From JAQGMJ01 sp036498945 (GTDB lineage Bacteria > Pseudomonadota > Gammaproteobacteria > Burkholderiales > JAEUOS01), in the NCBI GenBank assembly GCA_036498945.1, contig DASYEQ010000094.1:1-64000 (forward strand): a stretch of DNA of 64,000 nucleotides, written 5' to 3'. Every line of letters begins with the position of its first letter. Position 1 is the first letter of the stretch. Shown here piece after piece: positions 9,815-18,782 of this stretch. A program made the translations under genes and the position numbers. The notes under the pieces were generated by a model, which made no database searches, had not been told where the DNA came from, and saw only the letters and a list, made by a program, of their open reading frames with translations.

Positions 9815-10510
9815 CTATTCGACCTCGGGCAGGGCCTCGACGCTGTAGGCATGCACCATCTTGCGCTTGAGCACCGGGTCCTCGATTTCCATTTCGAAGC
9901 GCGCCGAGGGGCGGATGCCACCCCGGGGCGGCGAAGTGCCGCAGTACATCACGGTGCCCACCGGCAGCCCGGCCCAGCCGGCGTAGCCCGTGATCAGTTC
10001 GGCCGGCGGCAGGATTTGCGCGAAGGTGCTCTCCTGGTACAGCACGCGCGTGCCGCCGGCTTCTTCCAGGATGTAGGAGCGCAGGACCAGCCGCTCCCAG
10101 TGGCCGGCGATTTCGCGGCAGTCCCACAATTCGTTGCCCACCACCTTGGGGCAGATCTGCTTGGAGGCGGCCACCGAGCGGGTTTCCAACTTGCGATCGG
10201 TGTGATCCGATCCTACCCCAAGCCAGAGGCCGTCACGCATGGAAAACAGCACCGGCTCGACCTCACCCGAGGTATGCGGCCCCAGCACCTGTATTTCGCT
10301 GTCCTGCGTCAGACGGCCGGCGGCGACGCGATAGTAGATCGGCATCGAGGAAGGGCGCCTGACTCCCTGCGCCTCCAGTTCGCGCATATGGTGTTCCATC
10401 GCCTCGCGGTTACGCCCGGTCCAGCCGGCCACCACGAGGTGGCGCGGGCGGAATTCAAAGGCGTTGGGCGCGAGGTTGGAAAAGCGGTGAAACTCGAGCT
10501 GGGGATGCAT
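9815..10510 (-). CDS. DUF2848 family protein
   Basis: A 231-residue protein matching DUF2848, which occurs in bacteria beside amidase and catabolic genes but has no defined reaction. Family segments visible are VAGWTGRNREAMEHHM, RRPSSMPIYYRV, the near-invariant GVGSDHTDRK, and SKQICPKVVGNELWD. The C-terminus (GTPPRGGI-like, then ARFEMEIEDPVL) recalls the metal-binding end of fumarylacetoacetate-hydrolase-type folds, but that comparison is tentative. A TTG start at 10543 is possible; I chose the ATG at 10510. It is the last gene of a three-gene minus-strand operon with the ABM protein and an alpha/beta hydrolase. Confidence 0.8.
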   Translation of the reverse strand: MHPQLEFHRFSNLAPNAFEFRPRHLVVAGWTGRNREAMEHHMRELEAQGVRRPSSMPIYYRVAAGRLTQDSEIQVLGPHTSGEVEPVLFSMRDGLWLGVGSDHTDRKLETRSVAASKQICPKVVGNELWDCREIAGHWERLVLRSYILEEAGGTRVLYQESTFAQILPPAELITGYAGWAGLPVGTVMYCGTSPPRGGIRPSARFEMEIEDPVLKRKMVHAYSVEALPEVE

Positions 10511-10596
10511 GAACCGGGCGGAGTGGGCGACTCTCGGATTCAAGTCTTCGAGGCGAATCTACCACACGCCGCCCGGCCCGGGGGCATATCCGGCCC

Positions 10597-11229
10597 TTAT
10601 GCCGTTGGTCTGGCGACCGGTGGATAGTATTGCGGCGCCTCGGCGCGCTCGAACATACCGTAGTCGCGCTCCACCTCGCAGATGCGGTAGCGGTAGGCCG
10701 GCGTGCCGATACGGCAGCTGTCGGTAAGTTCCAGCGCCACCGGCAGGTCGGGCACGTCGAGCACGTGGACGAACTCGTTTTGCCGGTTCAGGCTGGCGTA
10801 GGCTTCCGGCTTCAGGCCGGGCAGGGTGTCGAAGCGCTCGCTGGTGGACTCTACCACCGCCATGTAGCGCGGGCGGCGATGCGCCGGGTCGTTATAGGCG
10901 GAGAGGCGCTGCGGCTGCCAGGCGGGCTTGCCGGGCTCTTCCTCGCGCAGCACCTCGGCGATGCGCAGGCGGTAGTCCTCAAACACGGTGTTGCGCCCGG
11001 CATCTTGCGCATGGTGATGGCCTTCGTGCGTGCGCCAGGCGGTAAGTGCCGCCTCGTCGCGCCAGATCGAATGCGACAGCACCACGCCTTCGCGCGCGAG
11101 GCTTTTGTAGCGATCGATGGAAATGAAGCCGTCGATCTTTTCCAGTTCGGGCTTGAGGGCGGCGGCCATGTCGAGATAGCGCTGGAAATGCTCGGGCTTG
11201 GGCTGGACTTCGAAAAACAGGGCGATCAT
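10597..11229 (-). CDS. antibiotic-biosynthesis-monooxygenase (ABM) domain protein
   Basis: A 210-residue protein whose first 100 residues form an ABM-type ferredoxin-like domain (MIALFFEVQPKPEHFQRYLDM, then DGFISIDRYKSL and LSHSIWRDEAALTAWR, then HHHAQDAGRN). Such domains act in cofactor-free oxygenases, haem-degrading enzymes or as dimerisation modules. The C-terminal half (MAVVESTS, NEFVHVLDVPDLPVALEL) may be a second degenerate copy. The start codon overlaps the stop of the upstream hydrolase as ATGA, so the two are translationally coupled. A longer frame in the same phase upstream is only a shadow of the hydrolase. Confidence 0.8.
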   Translation of the reverse strand: MIALFFEVQPKPEHFQRYLDMAAALKPELEKIDGFISIDRYKSLAREGVVLSHSIWRDEAALTAWRTHEGHHHAQDAGRNTVFEDYRLRIAEVLREEEPGKPAWQPQRLSAYNDPAHRRPRYMAVVESTSERFDTLPGLKPEAYASLNRQNEFVHVLDVPDLPVALELTDSCRIGTPAYRYRICEVERDYGMFERAEAPQYYPPVARPTA

Positions 11230-12152
11230 GAGAAAAACTCCCGGGTGGCTTGGTACAGGCTGAAGCGATTTTGCTCCAAATGCATCAGGTGGGTGGCGGC
11301 GGGAATGACGGCGTCGCGGTGCGGCGTGGCCGGGGCAAGCGCGGCGAACAGGCGTGCCACGTCGGCATCGGTGCACAGATGGTCCCACGCGCCGCGCACC
11401 ACCAGGAGCGGCGCCTGCAATTGCCGCGGATCGTAAGGCAGTTCCCCGCGTGCGGCGGCGCCGATGTCGGCCGCCGGGCCGCAAGGCACTTGCACCGCCG
11501 GCGGCTCGCGGTCGCGGCTCGCCGGGTCGCTCTCCAGATAGGCTTGCGCCCAGGGATCGAAATGCGCACGCGACAGCACCGGCGCATGGCCAGCCGGCAC
11601 ATCCTCCTTGAAGCGCGTCCACTGCGCCTCGATGGTGACGAGTTGCCACGCCGGCAATTCCACCGCGGGCGTTTGCACGCCGCGCAGGATGGGGGCGAAC
11701 ATGGCAAGGCGCGCGACGCGTTGCGGCGACTTGATTGCATAGCGGCTGGCGGCGATGTTGCCCCAGGAGTGCGCCAGCAGGTTGATCTGCGATATGCCTG
11801 TCTGTGTCACGATGAAATCCACCACGGCGCCGATCTGCGGCGCTGCGGCCGGCGCGCGCCCGAGCGGTGCGTGCGCCGCGGCCGGCAGCGCCATTTCCGG
11901 GTAGCGGTCGGACTGGTCGTAGCCGAGGAAATCGAAACCCCAGGCATCGAAACCGGCATCGTTCAGGTTGTCGGCCCAGGAATGGCCGTCGAAGCGGTGT
12001 CCGAAGGCCAGGGTCGCGCCGAAGGTGGCACCGTGCACGTAAAGCACCGGCGGCCGGCCGTTGGGCCTGGGTGCGCGCTGTCGCCAAACGGCGAGTTGCA
12101 GCTTGCCTTGACCTGAAGAAATGCGATGATTTTCCGTTGGCGAATGTGCCAT
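11226..12152 (-). CDS. alpha/beta hydrolase
   Basis: A 308-residue alpha/beta-fold hydrolase. The oxyanion-hole HG lies in VLYVHGATF, the nucleophile elbow is LLAHSWGN (serine in an A-H-S-W-G variant of GxSxG), the acid is probably the aspartate in VRGAWDHLC, and the catalytic histidine is in AATHLMHLEQ. The substrate is not predictable; an ester, amide or C-C bond substrate from an aromatic or heterocyclic compound is likely given the neighbours. It heads the minus-strand operon with the ABM and DUF2848 genes and faces a divergent ArsR-type regulator, the usual layout for a substrate-induced catabolic unit. Confidence 0.85.
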   Translation of the reverse strand: MAHSPTENHRISSGQGKLQLAVWRQRAPRPNGRPPVLYVHGATFGATLAFGHRFDGHSWADNLNDAGFDAWGFDFLGYDQSDRYPEMALPAAAHAPLGRAPAAAPQIGAVVDFIVTQTGISQINLLAHSWGNIAASRYAIKSPQRVARLAMFAPILRGVQTPAVELPAWQLVTIEAQWTRFKEDVPAGHAPVLSRAHFDPWAQAYLESDPASRDREPPAVQVPCGPAADIGAAARGELPYDPRQLQAPLLVVRGAWDHLCTDADVARLFAALAPATPHRDAVIPAATHLMHLEQNRFSLYQATREFFS

Positions 12153-12195
12153 GGAAATCTCCTTTTGCGTGAAACGGGAAGGCCATTTTGCGCGC

Positions 12196-12227
12196 TACAA
12201 TGCATCTACGTTTAATCGGGAGATTAA
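12196..12227 (+). promoter_or_regulatory. candidate promoter -10 and operator of the ArsR-type gene
   Basis: A TACAAT hexamer (12196-12201) is followed by a perfect inverted repeat, TTAATC-ggga-GATTAA (12212-12227), ending 2 nt before the ATG of the regulator. The repeat covers the predicted start site and ribosome-binding region, where an autorepressing ArsR dimer would bind. No good -35 is seen at standard spacing. The divergent hydrolase starts only 44 nt away, so one operator could control both directions. Confidence 0.45.
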
Positions 12228-12229
12228 CT

Positions 12230-12955
12230 ATGAATGCATTGACGATTCCCGAATCCGCCGCAGGCATGCGCCTGGCGCCCCTGGGCGCGCTGATCGGCGA
12301 TCCGGCGCGCGCCGCCATGCTGTGGACCCTGATGGACGGCAGCGCCAAGCCGGCGGGCGAGCTCGCCTATGTCGCCGGCGTGTCCGCACCCTCGGCGAGC
12401 CAGCACCTGGCCAAGCTGATCGACGCCGGCCTGCTGGCGCAGGAAGTGCAGGGGCGGCACCGCTATTACCGTATCGCGCGCCCGGAAGTGGCGTCGGCCC
12501 TGGAAGCCCTGATGGCCGCGGTCGGCACCCACCCTGAGCCGCGCGCGGTGCCGGCGGCGCGGCGTACGCCCGAGGAACTGCGCTACGCGCGTACCTGCTA
12601 CGATCATCTGGCCGGTGAATTGGGCGTGGGCATCTACGAGGCGATGCGCGAGCGTGGCCTGCTCGAAGGTGATGCCAAGGAAGTACAAGTCACGCCCGCT
12701 GGCCATCGCTGGCTGGGCAAGCTGGGCATCGATGAAACCGCGCTGCACGCCAGGCGCCGCGCGCTCGCCTGCGGCTGCCTTGACTGGAGCGAACGCCGCC
12801 ACCATCTGGCCGGTACGCTCGGCGCCGCGCTGTTGGCGGCGATGGTGCGCGAAGGATGGCTTACGCGCTCGAAAAAAAGCCGCGCCGTGCGCGTCACGCC
12901 GAATGGCGTGACGGCCTTGCGCAAGCATTTCCCCGGCGCGCCGCTGCCTGCCTGA
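12230..12955 (+). CDS. ArsR-type winged-helix regulator with C-terminal extension
   Basis: A 241-residue transcription factor. Residues 12-85 form an ArsR-type winged helix (GDPARAAMLWTLMDG, then VAGVSAPSASQHLAKLIDAG as recognition helix region, and RHRYYRIARPEV as the wing). The remaining 150 residues form a less familiar effector or dimerisation region with a CGC motif (ALACGCLDWSERRHH) that might bind metal or act as a redox switch. An in-frame ATG at 12188 exists, but the ATG at 12230 follows GGGAG at good distance. It is divergent from the hydrolase-ABM-DUF2848 operon and convergent with the carbamoylase, so it probably controls the former. Confidence 0.85.
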   Translation: MNALTIPESAAGMRLAPLGALIGDPARAAMLWTLMDGSAKPAGELAYVAGVSAPSASQHLAKLIDAGLLAQEVQGRHRYYRIARPEVASALEALMAAVGTHPEPRAVPAARRTPEELRYARTCYDHLAGELGVGIYEAMRERGLLEGDAKEVQVTPAGHRWLGKLGIDETALHARRRALACGCLDWSERRHHLAGTLGAALLAAMVREGWLTRSKKSRAVRVTPNGVTALRKHFPGAPLPA

Positions 12956-12959
12956 AGGC

Positions 12960-13892
12960 CTAGCGCGTGAGCGGCGCGCCGGCGCCGGTGCGCTCGATGA
13001 TCAGCTTGTAGTGCTCGGGGCGGCGATGCTTGGCGAAGTTGAATACGTGCTCGCGGAAGGTGTCGCCCAACGCCAGGTCGCAGTTGAAAAAGATCAGCTC
13101 GTCTTCTTCGGTGGCTGCCTGCGCCGCGATCTCGCCGGTCGGCGCGACGATGGCGGAGCCGGCGATCATGTGAAAACCGTCTTCCGCGCCGCATTTCGCC
13201 GCTGCGCCCACCCATAGCGCATTCTCGTGCGCATGCGCCTGCAACAGCAGCAAGTGGTGGAACATGCGCAGGTGCGGCGGTTCGGGCCAGTGGATGTTGA
13301 CCGAAGGCGTGTTGTAGCCCAGCACCACCACCTCGGCGCTTTGCAGGCTCATGACGCGAAAGGTTTCCGGCCAGCGGCGGTCGTTGCAGATGCACATGCC
13401 GATCTTCGTGCCCATCGCCTCCCACACCTTGAAGCCCTCGTTGCCGACGTTGAAGTAGCGCTTTTCCAGGTGCTGGAATGGTGCGTCCGGCTTGTGGTCC
13501 GCGTGGCCGGGGAGGTGCACTTTGCGATAGCGGCCGACGATCTTGCCATTTGCATCGACGATGACGGCGGTGTTGTAGCGCTCGCCTTCGGGCGTGAGTT
13601 CCGCATAGCCGAGATAAAAGCCGATGCCGTATTTTTTTGCTTCGTCGAACAATGGCTGCGTCGCCGCGTTTGGCATCGAACGCTCGTAAAAGCGGTCGAT
13701 CTCCTGCTGGTCGGTCATCCAGTAGCGCGGGAAGAAAGTGGTCAGAGCCAGTTCGGGAAAGACCACGAATTTCGCCGCGCGCGCGTGCGCCTCGCGCAGC
13801 AGTTCGATCATGCGCTTGACGACCGCCTCGCGAGCGTCGGCGAGATGGACTGGCCCAAGCTGGGCGACGGCCATGGGGAAAGGGCGTTTCAT
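12960..13892 (-). CDS. N-carbamoyl-D-amino acid hydrolase (nitrilase superfamily)
   Basis: A 310-residue nitrilase-superfamily amidase closely resembling the D-carbamoylase of Agrobacterium, which removes the carbamoyl group of N-carbamoyl-D-amino acids to give D-amino acid, CO2 and ammonia. The Glu-Lys-Cys triad is visible: E47 in VFPELALTTFFPRYW, K124 in RYRKVHLPGH, and C169 in CICNDRRWPETFRVM. The FQHLEKRYF and FHHLL segments and the C-terminal HRRPEHYKLI also match that family. The context of a hydantoinase/oxoprolinase fusion 1.2 kb away supports a role in cyclic-ureide or N-carbamoyl compound use. The real substrate is inferred. Confidence 0.85.
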   Translation of the reverse strand: MKRPFPMAVAQLGPVHLADAREAVVKRMIELLREAHARAAKFVVFPELALTTFFPRYWMTDQQEIDRFYERSMPNAATQPLFDEAKKYGIGFYLGYAELTPEGERYNTAVIVDANGKIVGRYRKVHLPGHADHKPDAPFQHLEKRYFNVGNEGFKVWEAMGTKIGMCICNDRRWPETFRVMSLQSAEVVVLGYNTPSVNIHWPEPPHLRMFHHLLLLQAHAHENALWVGAAAKCGAEDGFHMIAGSAIVAPTGEIAAQAATEEDELIFFNCDLALGDTFREHVFNFAKHRRPEHYKLIIERTGAGAPLTR

Positions 13893-14016
13893 ATCGCGTT
13901 TGTTCCGGATAGGGATTCAAGGGACCGTGTTACATCCAAATATAGGCCGAATCGTGCCAGCCGGGGGCCCGCCGATTCGGTAAACTTTTGCTTTCCACGT
14001 TTTGCGCATATCCATC

Positions 14017-14973
14017 ATGGCCACCCTGCTCAACGAATCTGCCGCCGGCATGTACGTCATTTCCGCCACGCCCTTTACCGACACGGGCGCGCTGGACCTT
14101 GATTCCACCCGCAGCCTGATGGACTTCTACCTGCAATGCGGCGTCACCGGCTTCACCATCCTGGGCATCATGGGCGAAGCGCCCAAGCTGTCGAACGAGG
14201 AGAGCATGCAGTTCGCCACCACGGCGATGCAGCAGATCGACGGCAAGGTACCAACGATAGTCGGCGCCTCCGCTGCCGGCCTGGACAATCTCACGAACTT
14301 TTCCAGGAAAGTGATGGATGCCGGTGCCGCCGGCGTGATGGTGGCGCCGATTCCGGGCCTCAAATCCGACGAGCAGGTCTACGGCTATTTCGAGCAGGTC
14401 GCCAGGCGGCTGGAAGGCATTCCCTGGGTACTGCAGGACTATCCCTTCGTCACCACCGTCTACATGTCGCCTGCCGTCATCCTCAAGATGGTCGCCGACT
14501 TCCCCAATCTCGTGATGGTCAAGCACGAAGACTGGCCGGGCCTTTCCAAGATCACCAAACTGCGCGAAGCCGAAAAGAGCGGTGCACGCCGCGTCTCCAT
14601 CCTGGTCGGCAACGGTGGCATCCACTACCCGCAGGAACTGGCGCGCGGGGTGGATGGCGCGATGACGGGCTTCGCCTATCCCGAGGCACTGGTCCGCACC
14701 TATGACCTGTTCAAGGCGGGCCAGAAGGGCGAGGCCGAAGACGTCTACGACGCCTATCTGCCCATCGTGCGCCACGAGTTGCAGCCAGGTCTTGGCCTGG
14801 CGGTGCGCAAATACATCCTGATGCAGCGCGGCGCGATCAAGAGCGAAGCGACCCGCGCGCCCGGCCCCAAGCTCAGCAAGCTGGACCGCGAAGAAGTGGA
14901 CCACCTGGTGCGCCGCATGGAACGCCGCGTCGCCCGGCTGGGTGCGCTGGCGCCGCAAAAGCGGGCCGCTTGA
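14017..14973 (+). CDS. dihydrodipicolinate synthase (DapA) family lyase/aldolase
   Basis: A 318-residue class I aldolase of the DapA/N-acetylneuraminate lyase superfamily. Key residues are the Schiff-base lysine K169 in LVMVKHEDWPG, the tyrosine Y142 in LQDYPF, and the GIMGEAPKLS loop that replaces the GTTGE loop of true DapA. The changed substrate loop and the catabolic surroundings argue against lysine biosynthesis; a 2-oxoacid aldolase or dehydratase is more likely. The ATG at 14017 is preferred over an upstream ATG at 14002. The gene is divergent from the carbamoylase and is followed by the oxoprolinase, so the three may act on one substrate. Confidence 0.85.
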   Translation: MATLLNESAAGMYVISATPFTDTGALDLDSTRSLMDFYLQCGVTGFTILGIMGEAPKLSNEESMQFATTAMQQIDGKVPTIVGASAAGLDNLTNFSRKVMDAGAAGVMVAPIPGLKSDEQVYGYFEQVARRLEGIPWVLQDYPFVTTVYMSPAVILKMVADFPNLVMVKHEDWPGLSKITKLREAEKSGARRVSILVGNGGIHYPQELARGVDGAMTGFAYPEALVRTYDLFKAGQKGEAEDVYDAYLPIVRHELQPGLGLAVRKYILMQRGAIKSEATRAPGPKLSKLDREEVDHLVRRMERRVARLGALAPQKRAA

Positions 14974-15106
14974 GCAGGCGAGCATCCTTGCGTGAGCTGG
15001 GCCGGCCGGCTCGCGCCATGCATGGGCTCGCCATGAAGGGCCGCGGTCTTAAAATACGCCGTATGCCGGCCGCGCGGGCCTGGTGAATATCACCCAATAC
15101 AAAACA

Positions 15107-18100
15107 ATGTCTACCCAAGCAAAATGGCAGTTCTGGATCGACCGCGGCGGCACATTCACGGATGTCGTCGCCAAGGCGCCCGACGGCGCGCTGCACACGC
15201 ACAAGCTGCTGTCGGAGAATCCGGAGCAATACAAGGATGCCGCCATTGCCGGCATCCGCCATTTCCTTGGAGTGAAGCCGGGCCAGCCGATCGACGGCGG
15301 CAAGATCGCCGCGGTGAAAATGGGCACCACGGTCGCCACCAACGCCCTGCTGGAGCGCAAGGGCGACCGCACGGTGCTGTTTATCACTCAGGGCTTCCGC
15401 GACCAGTTGCGCATCGGTTACCAGAACCGGCCGAACATTTTCTCGCGCAACATCGTGCTGCCCGAACTGCTGTACAGCGAAGTCCATGAGGTGCGCGAGC
15501 GCGTCGGCGCGCATGGCGAGGTCTACCTCAAGCTTGATGAGGAAAAGGCCCGCACCGACCTGCGCGCCGCATACGAAAAAGGCTTTCGCGCCATCGCCAT
15601 TGCCCTGATGCACGGCTACCGTCATCCGGCCCACGAAGCGACCGTGGCGCGCCTGGCGCGCGAGACCGGCTTTACCCAGGTCTCGGTGTCGCATGAAGTT
15701 TCGCCGCTGATGAAACTGGTATCGCGCGGCGATACCACGGTGGTCGACGCCTATCTCTCGCCGATCCTCAAACGCTACGTCAATCAGGTCGCTGACGAGT
15801 TGCAGGGCGCGCCGCTGAAGTTCATGCAAAGCTCCGGCGGCCTGACGGACGCCAGCCTGTTTCAGGGCAAGGACTCGATCCTCTCGGGGCCTGCCGGCGG
15901 CATCGTCGGCATGGTGCAGACGGCGGTGGGCGCGGGATTCGACCGCGTGATCGGCTTCGACATGGGCGGTACCTCCACCGACGTGTCGCACTACGCCGGT
16001 GAATACGAGCGCGCCTTCGATACGCAAGTGGCGGGCGTGCGCATGCGCGCGCCGATGATGAGCATCCACACGGTGGCGGCGGGCGGCGGCTCCATCCTGC
16101 ATTTCGATGGCTCGCGCTATCGCGTCGGGCCCGATTCGGCCGGCGCCAACCCCGGCCCGGCCTCGTACCGCCGCGGCGGGCCGCTGGCGGTGACCGACTG
16201 CAACGTGATGCTGGGCAAGGTGCAGCCGCAGTGGTTCCCCAAGGTGTTCGGCCGCGGCGCGAACGAGCCGCTGGACCGCAATGTGGTGGTGGAGAAATTC
16301 ACGGCACTGGCCGCGCAGATCGAAAAGGACACGAGCAACCAGCGTGCGCCGGAAGCGGTGGCCGAGGGCTTCATCCAGATCGCGGTGGAAAACATGGCCA
16401 ACGCGATCAAGAAGGTGTCGGTCGCGCGCGGCTACGACGTCACCCAGTACACCCTGCAATGCTTCGGCGGCGCCGGCGGGCAGCATGCCTGCCTGATCGC
16501 CGATACCCTGGGCATGACGCGCGTCTACATCCATCCCTACGCCGGTGTACTGTCGGCCTACGGCATGGGCCTCGCCGATCTCACGGCGATGCGCGAGCGC
16601 GCGGTGGAAGCACGTCTCACGCCTGCCCTGCGCGACAAGCTGGATGCGATCTACATCGAACTGATCGAGTCCGCGCGCAAGCAGATCCTGGCGCAGGGCG
16701 TGGAAGAAAACAACGTCGAGGTGCGCCAGCGCATCCACGTGCGCTATGAAGGCACCGATTCCGCGCTGATCGTCGATTACGGCAGCGATGCGGAGATCAA
16801 GGCGCGCTTCGAAGCGGCGTATCGCATGCGTTATTCCTTCCTGATGGAGCACAAGGCGCTGCTGGTGGAGGCGGTGTCGGTGGAGGTGATCGGCAAGTCG
16901 GGCGAAGCCACGGCTGCCTCTTTCGGTTTCGACCAGCGCGGCGGGGCGCCAGAGGCTGCCGAGACGGTGCAGATGTATTCCGGTGGCAAGCATCATGCCA
17001 CCCCCGTGTTTGTGCGCGAGACCCTGATTCCCGGCGACAAGGTACCTGGCCCGGCGATCATCGCCGAGAAAAACGCCACCACCATCGTCGAGCCCGGCTG
17101 GCAGGCTGAAGTGAGCCCGCTGAATCACCTGGTGCTCACGCGCATCACCGCGCGCCCCAAGCAAACGGCGATCGGCACCACCGCCGACCCGGTGATGCTG
17201 GAGATCTTCAATAACCTGTTCATGGCGATTGCCGAGCAGATGGGGTTGACCCTCGCCAACACCGCCTATTCGGTGAACATCAAGGAGCGCCTGGATTTTT
17301 CCTGCGCGGTGTTCAACCAGCACGGCGACCTGATCGCCAACGCTCCGCACATGCCGGTGCACCTGGGCAGCATGGGCGAGAGCATCAAGACGGTGATCAG
17401 GGAGAACACCGGCAAGATGAAGGCCGGCAACGTCTACGTGCTCAACGCGCCGTACAACGGCGGCACCCATCTGCCGGACATCACCGTGATCACCCCGGTG
17501 TTCGCCGCGGACAAAAAGACCATCCTGTTCTACGTCGGCTCGCGCGGCCACCATGCGGACATCGGCGGCATCTCCCCCGGCTCGATGCCGCCGAATTCCA
17601 AAGTGGTGGAAGAAGAGGGTGTGCTGATCGACAACTTCCTGCTGGTGGAGGAGGGCAAGTTGCGCGACGCCGAAACCCGCGCGCTCCTGGCCTCCGGCAA
17701 ATACCCCTCGCGCAACATCGACCAGAACATGGCCGACCTGCGCGCCATGATCGCCGCCAACGAAAAAGGCGTGCAGGAACTGCACCGCATGGTCGGCGAA
17801 TTCGGGCTGGACGTGGTGCATGCCTACATGCAGCACGTGCAGGACAACGCCGAGGAGGCGGTGCGCCGCGTCATCGAGGTGCTGAAGGACGGCGAGTTCG
17901 CCTACGAGATGGACCATGGCGCCGTGATCAAGGCCAAGGTCACCCTGGACAAGAAAACGCGCAGCGGCATCATCGACTTCACCGGCACCAGCATGCAGGT
18001 AGCGAACAATTTCAACGCGCCGTCCGCCGTGGCCTACGCGGCGACGCTCTATGTCTTCCGCTCCCTGGTGGATGACGACATTCCGCTCAACGCCGGCTGC

Positions 18101-18718
18101 CTGAAGCCGCTGAAACTGATCATTCCCGAAGGCTCGATGCTCAATCCGCGCTATCCGGCGGCGGTGGTGGCAGGGAACGTTGAGACCAGCCAGTGCCTTA
18201 CCGACACGCTCTACGGTGCGTTAGGTGTAATGGGCGCCAGCCAGGGCACGATGAACAACTTCACGTTTGGTAACGACAGGTACCAGTATTACGAAACCAT
18301 CTCCTCCGGCTCCGGGGCGGGCGAGGGCTTCGACGGCGCCACACCGGTGCAGACCCACATGACCAACTCGCGCATGACCGACCCCGAGGTGCTGGAATTC
18401 CGCTACCCCGTGGTGGTCGAGGAGCATTCGATCCGCTACGGCAGCGGCGGCCAGGGCCGCTGGAACGGTGGGCCCGGCGCCTTGCGGCGCCTCCGCTTTC
18501 TCGAGGCAATGAATGCCGGCATCCTCTCCGGCCATCGCCGCGTGCCGCCTTACGGCATGGCCGGCGGCGGGGCAGGGCAGGTGGGGCGCAACTGGGTCGA
18601 GCGGGCTGACGGCCAGGTGAGCGAACTGCAGGGCAGCGACGAGACCTTGTGCCAGCCGGGCGATGTATTCGTGATCCAGACGCCCACCGGTGGCGCCTAT
18701 GGCAAAAAGGCGGGATAA
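15107..18718 (+). CDS. hydantoinase/5-oxoprolinase, fused A and B subunits
   Basis: A 1203-residue ATP-dependent cyclic-amide hydrolase of the 5-oxoprolinase/N-methylhydantoinase family. Domain order: hydantoinase A N-terminal domain (FWIDRGGTFTDVVAKAPDG, phosphate-binding), the A domain with GFDMGGTSTDVSHYAG and GGAGGQHACLIADTLG, then the B domain from about residue 690 (MEIF-like NNLFMAIAEQMG, NAPHMPVHLGSMGE, RGHHADIGGISPGSMPP). Full-length fused enzymes usually cleave 5-oxo-L-proline with ATP, while many hydantoinases have separate subunits. Substrate assignment is uncertain because of the carbamoylase nearby. GTG at 15083 is an alternative start. Confidence 0.9.
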   Translation: MSTQAKWQFWIDRGGTFTDVVAKAPDGALHTHKLLSENPEQYKDAAIAGIRHFLGVKPGQPIDGGKIAAVKMGTTVATNALLERKGDRTVLFITQGFRDQLRIGYQNRPNIFSRNIVLPELLYSEVHEVRERVGAHGEVYLKLDEEKARTDLRAAYEKGFRAIAIALMHGYRHPAHEATVARLARETGFTQVSVSHEVSPLMKLVSRGDTTVVDAYLSPILKRYVNQVADELQGAPLKFMQSSGGLTDASLFQGKDSILSGPAGGIVGMVQTAVGAGFDRVIGFDMGGTSTDVSHYAGEYERAFDTQVAGVRMRAPMMSIHTVAAGGGSILHFDGSRYRVGPDSAGANPGPASYRRGGPLAVTDCNVMLGKVQPQWFPKVFGRGANEPLDRNVVVEKFTALAAQIEKDTSNQRAPEAVAEGFIQIAVENMANAIKKVSVARGYDVTQYTLQCFGGAGGQHACLIADTLGMTRVYIHPYAGVLSAYGMGLADLTAMRERAVEARLTPALRDKLDAIYIELIESARKQILAQGVEENNVEVRQRIHVRYEGTDSALIVDYGSDAEIKARFEAAYRMRYSFLMEHKALLVEAVSVEVIGKSGEATAASFGFDQRGGAPEAAETVQMYSGGKHHATPVFVRETLIPGDKVPGPAIIAEKNATTIVEPGWQAEVSPLNHLVLTRITARPKQTAIGTTADPVMLEIFNNLFMAIAEQMGLTLANTAYSVNIKERLDFSCAVFNQHGDLIANAPHMPVHLGSMGESIKTVIRENTGKMKAGNVYVLNAPYNGGTHLPDITVITPVFAADKKTILFYVGSRGHHADIGGISPGSMPPNSKVVEEEGVLIDNFLLVEEGKLRDAETRALLASGKYPSRNIDQNMADLRAMIAANEKGVQELHRMVGEFGLDVVHAYMQHVQDNAEEAVRRVIEVLKDGEFAYEMDHGAVIKAKVTLDKKTRSGIIDFTGTSMQVANNFNAPSAVAYAATLYVFRSLVDDDIPLNAGCLKPLKLIIPEGSMLNPRYPAAVVAGNVETSQCLTDTLYGALGVMGASQGTMNNFTFGNDRYQYYETISSGSGAGEGFDGATPVQTHMTNSRMTDPEVLEFRYPVVVEEHSIRYGSGGQGRWNGGPGALRRLRFLEAMNAGILSGHRRVPPYGMAGGGAGQVGRNWVERADGQVSELQGSDETLCQPGDVFVIQTPTGGAYGKKAG

Positions 18719-18782
18719 ACCTTTGACGCGAACCGCTGTCACAATCAGCTCCCCGACCGTACGACCGCCCAAGGCAAACCCG

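Noticed and set aside
10597..12348. A single 583-codon minus-strand gene
   Set aside because: Its first 370 codons are a frame shadow of the alpha/beta hydrolase; only the part from 11229 downstream is the ABM-domain protein, with an ATGA overlap start.
14873..17917. A 1014-codon antisense frame over the oxoprolinase
   Set aside because: Composition-driven shadow, with low-complexity His/Arg-rich translation and no recognisable motif.
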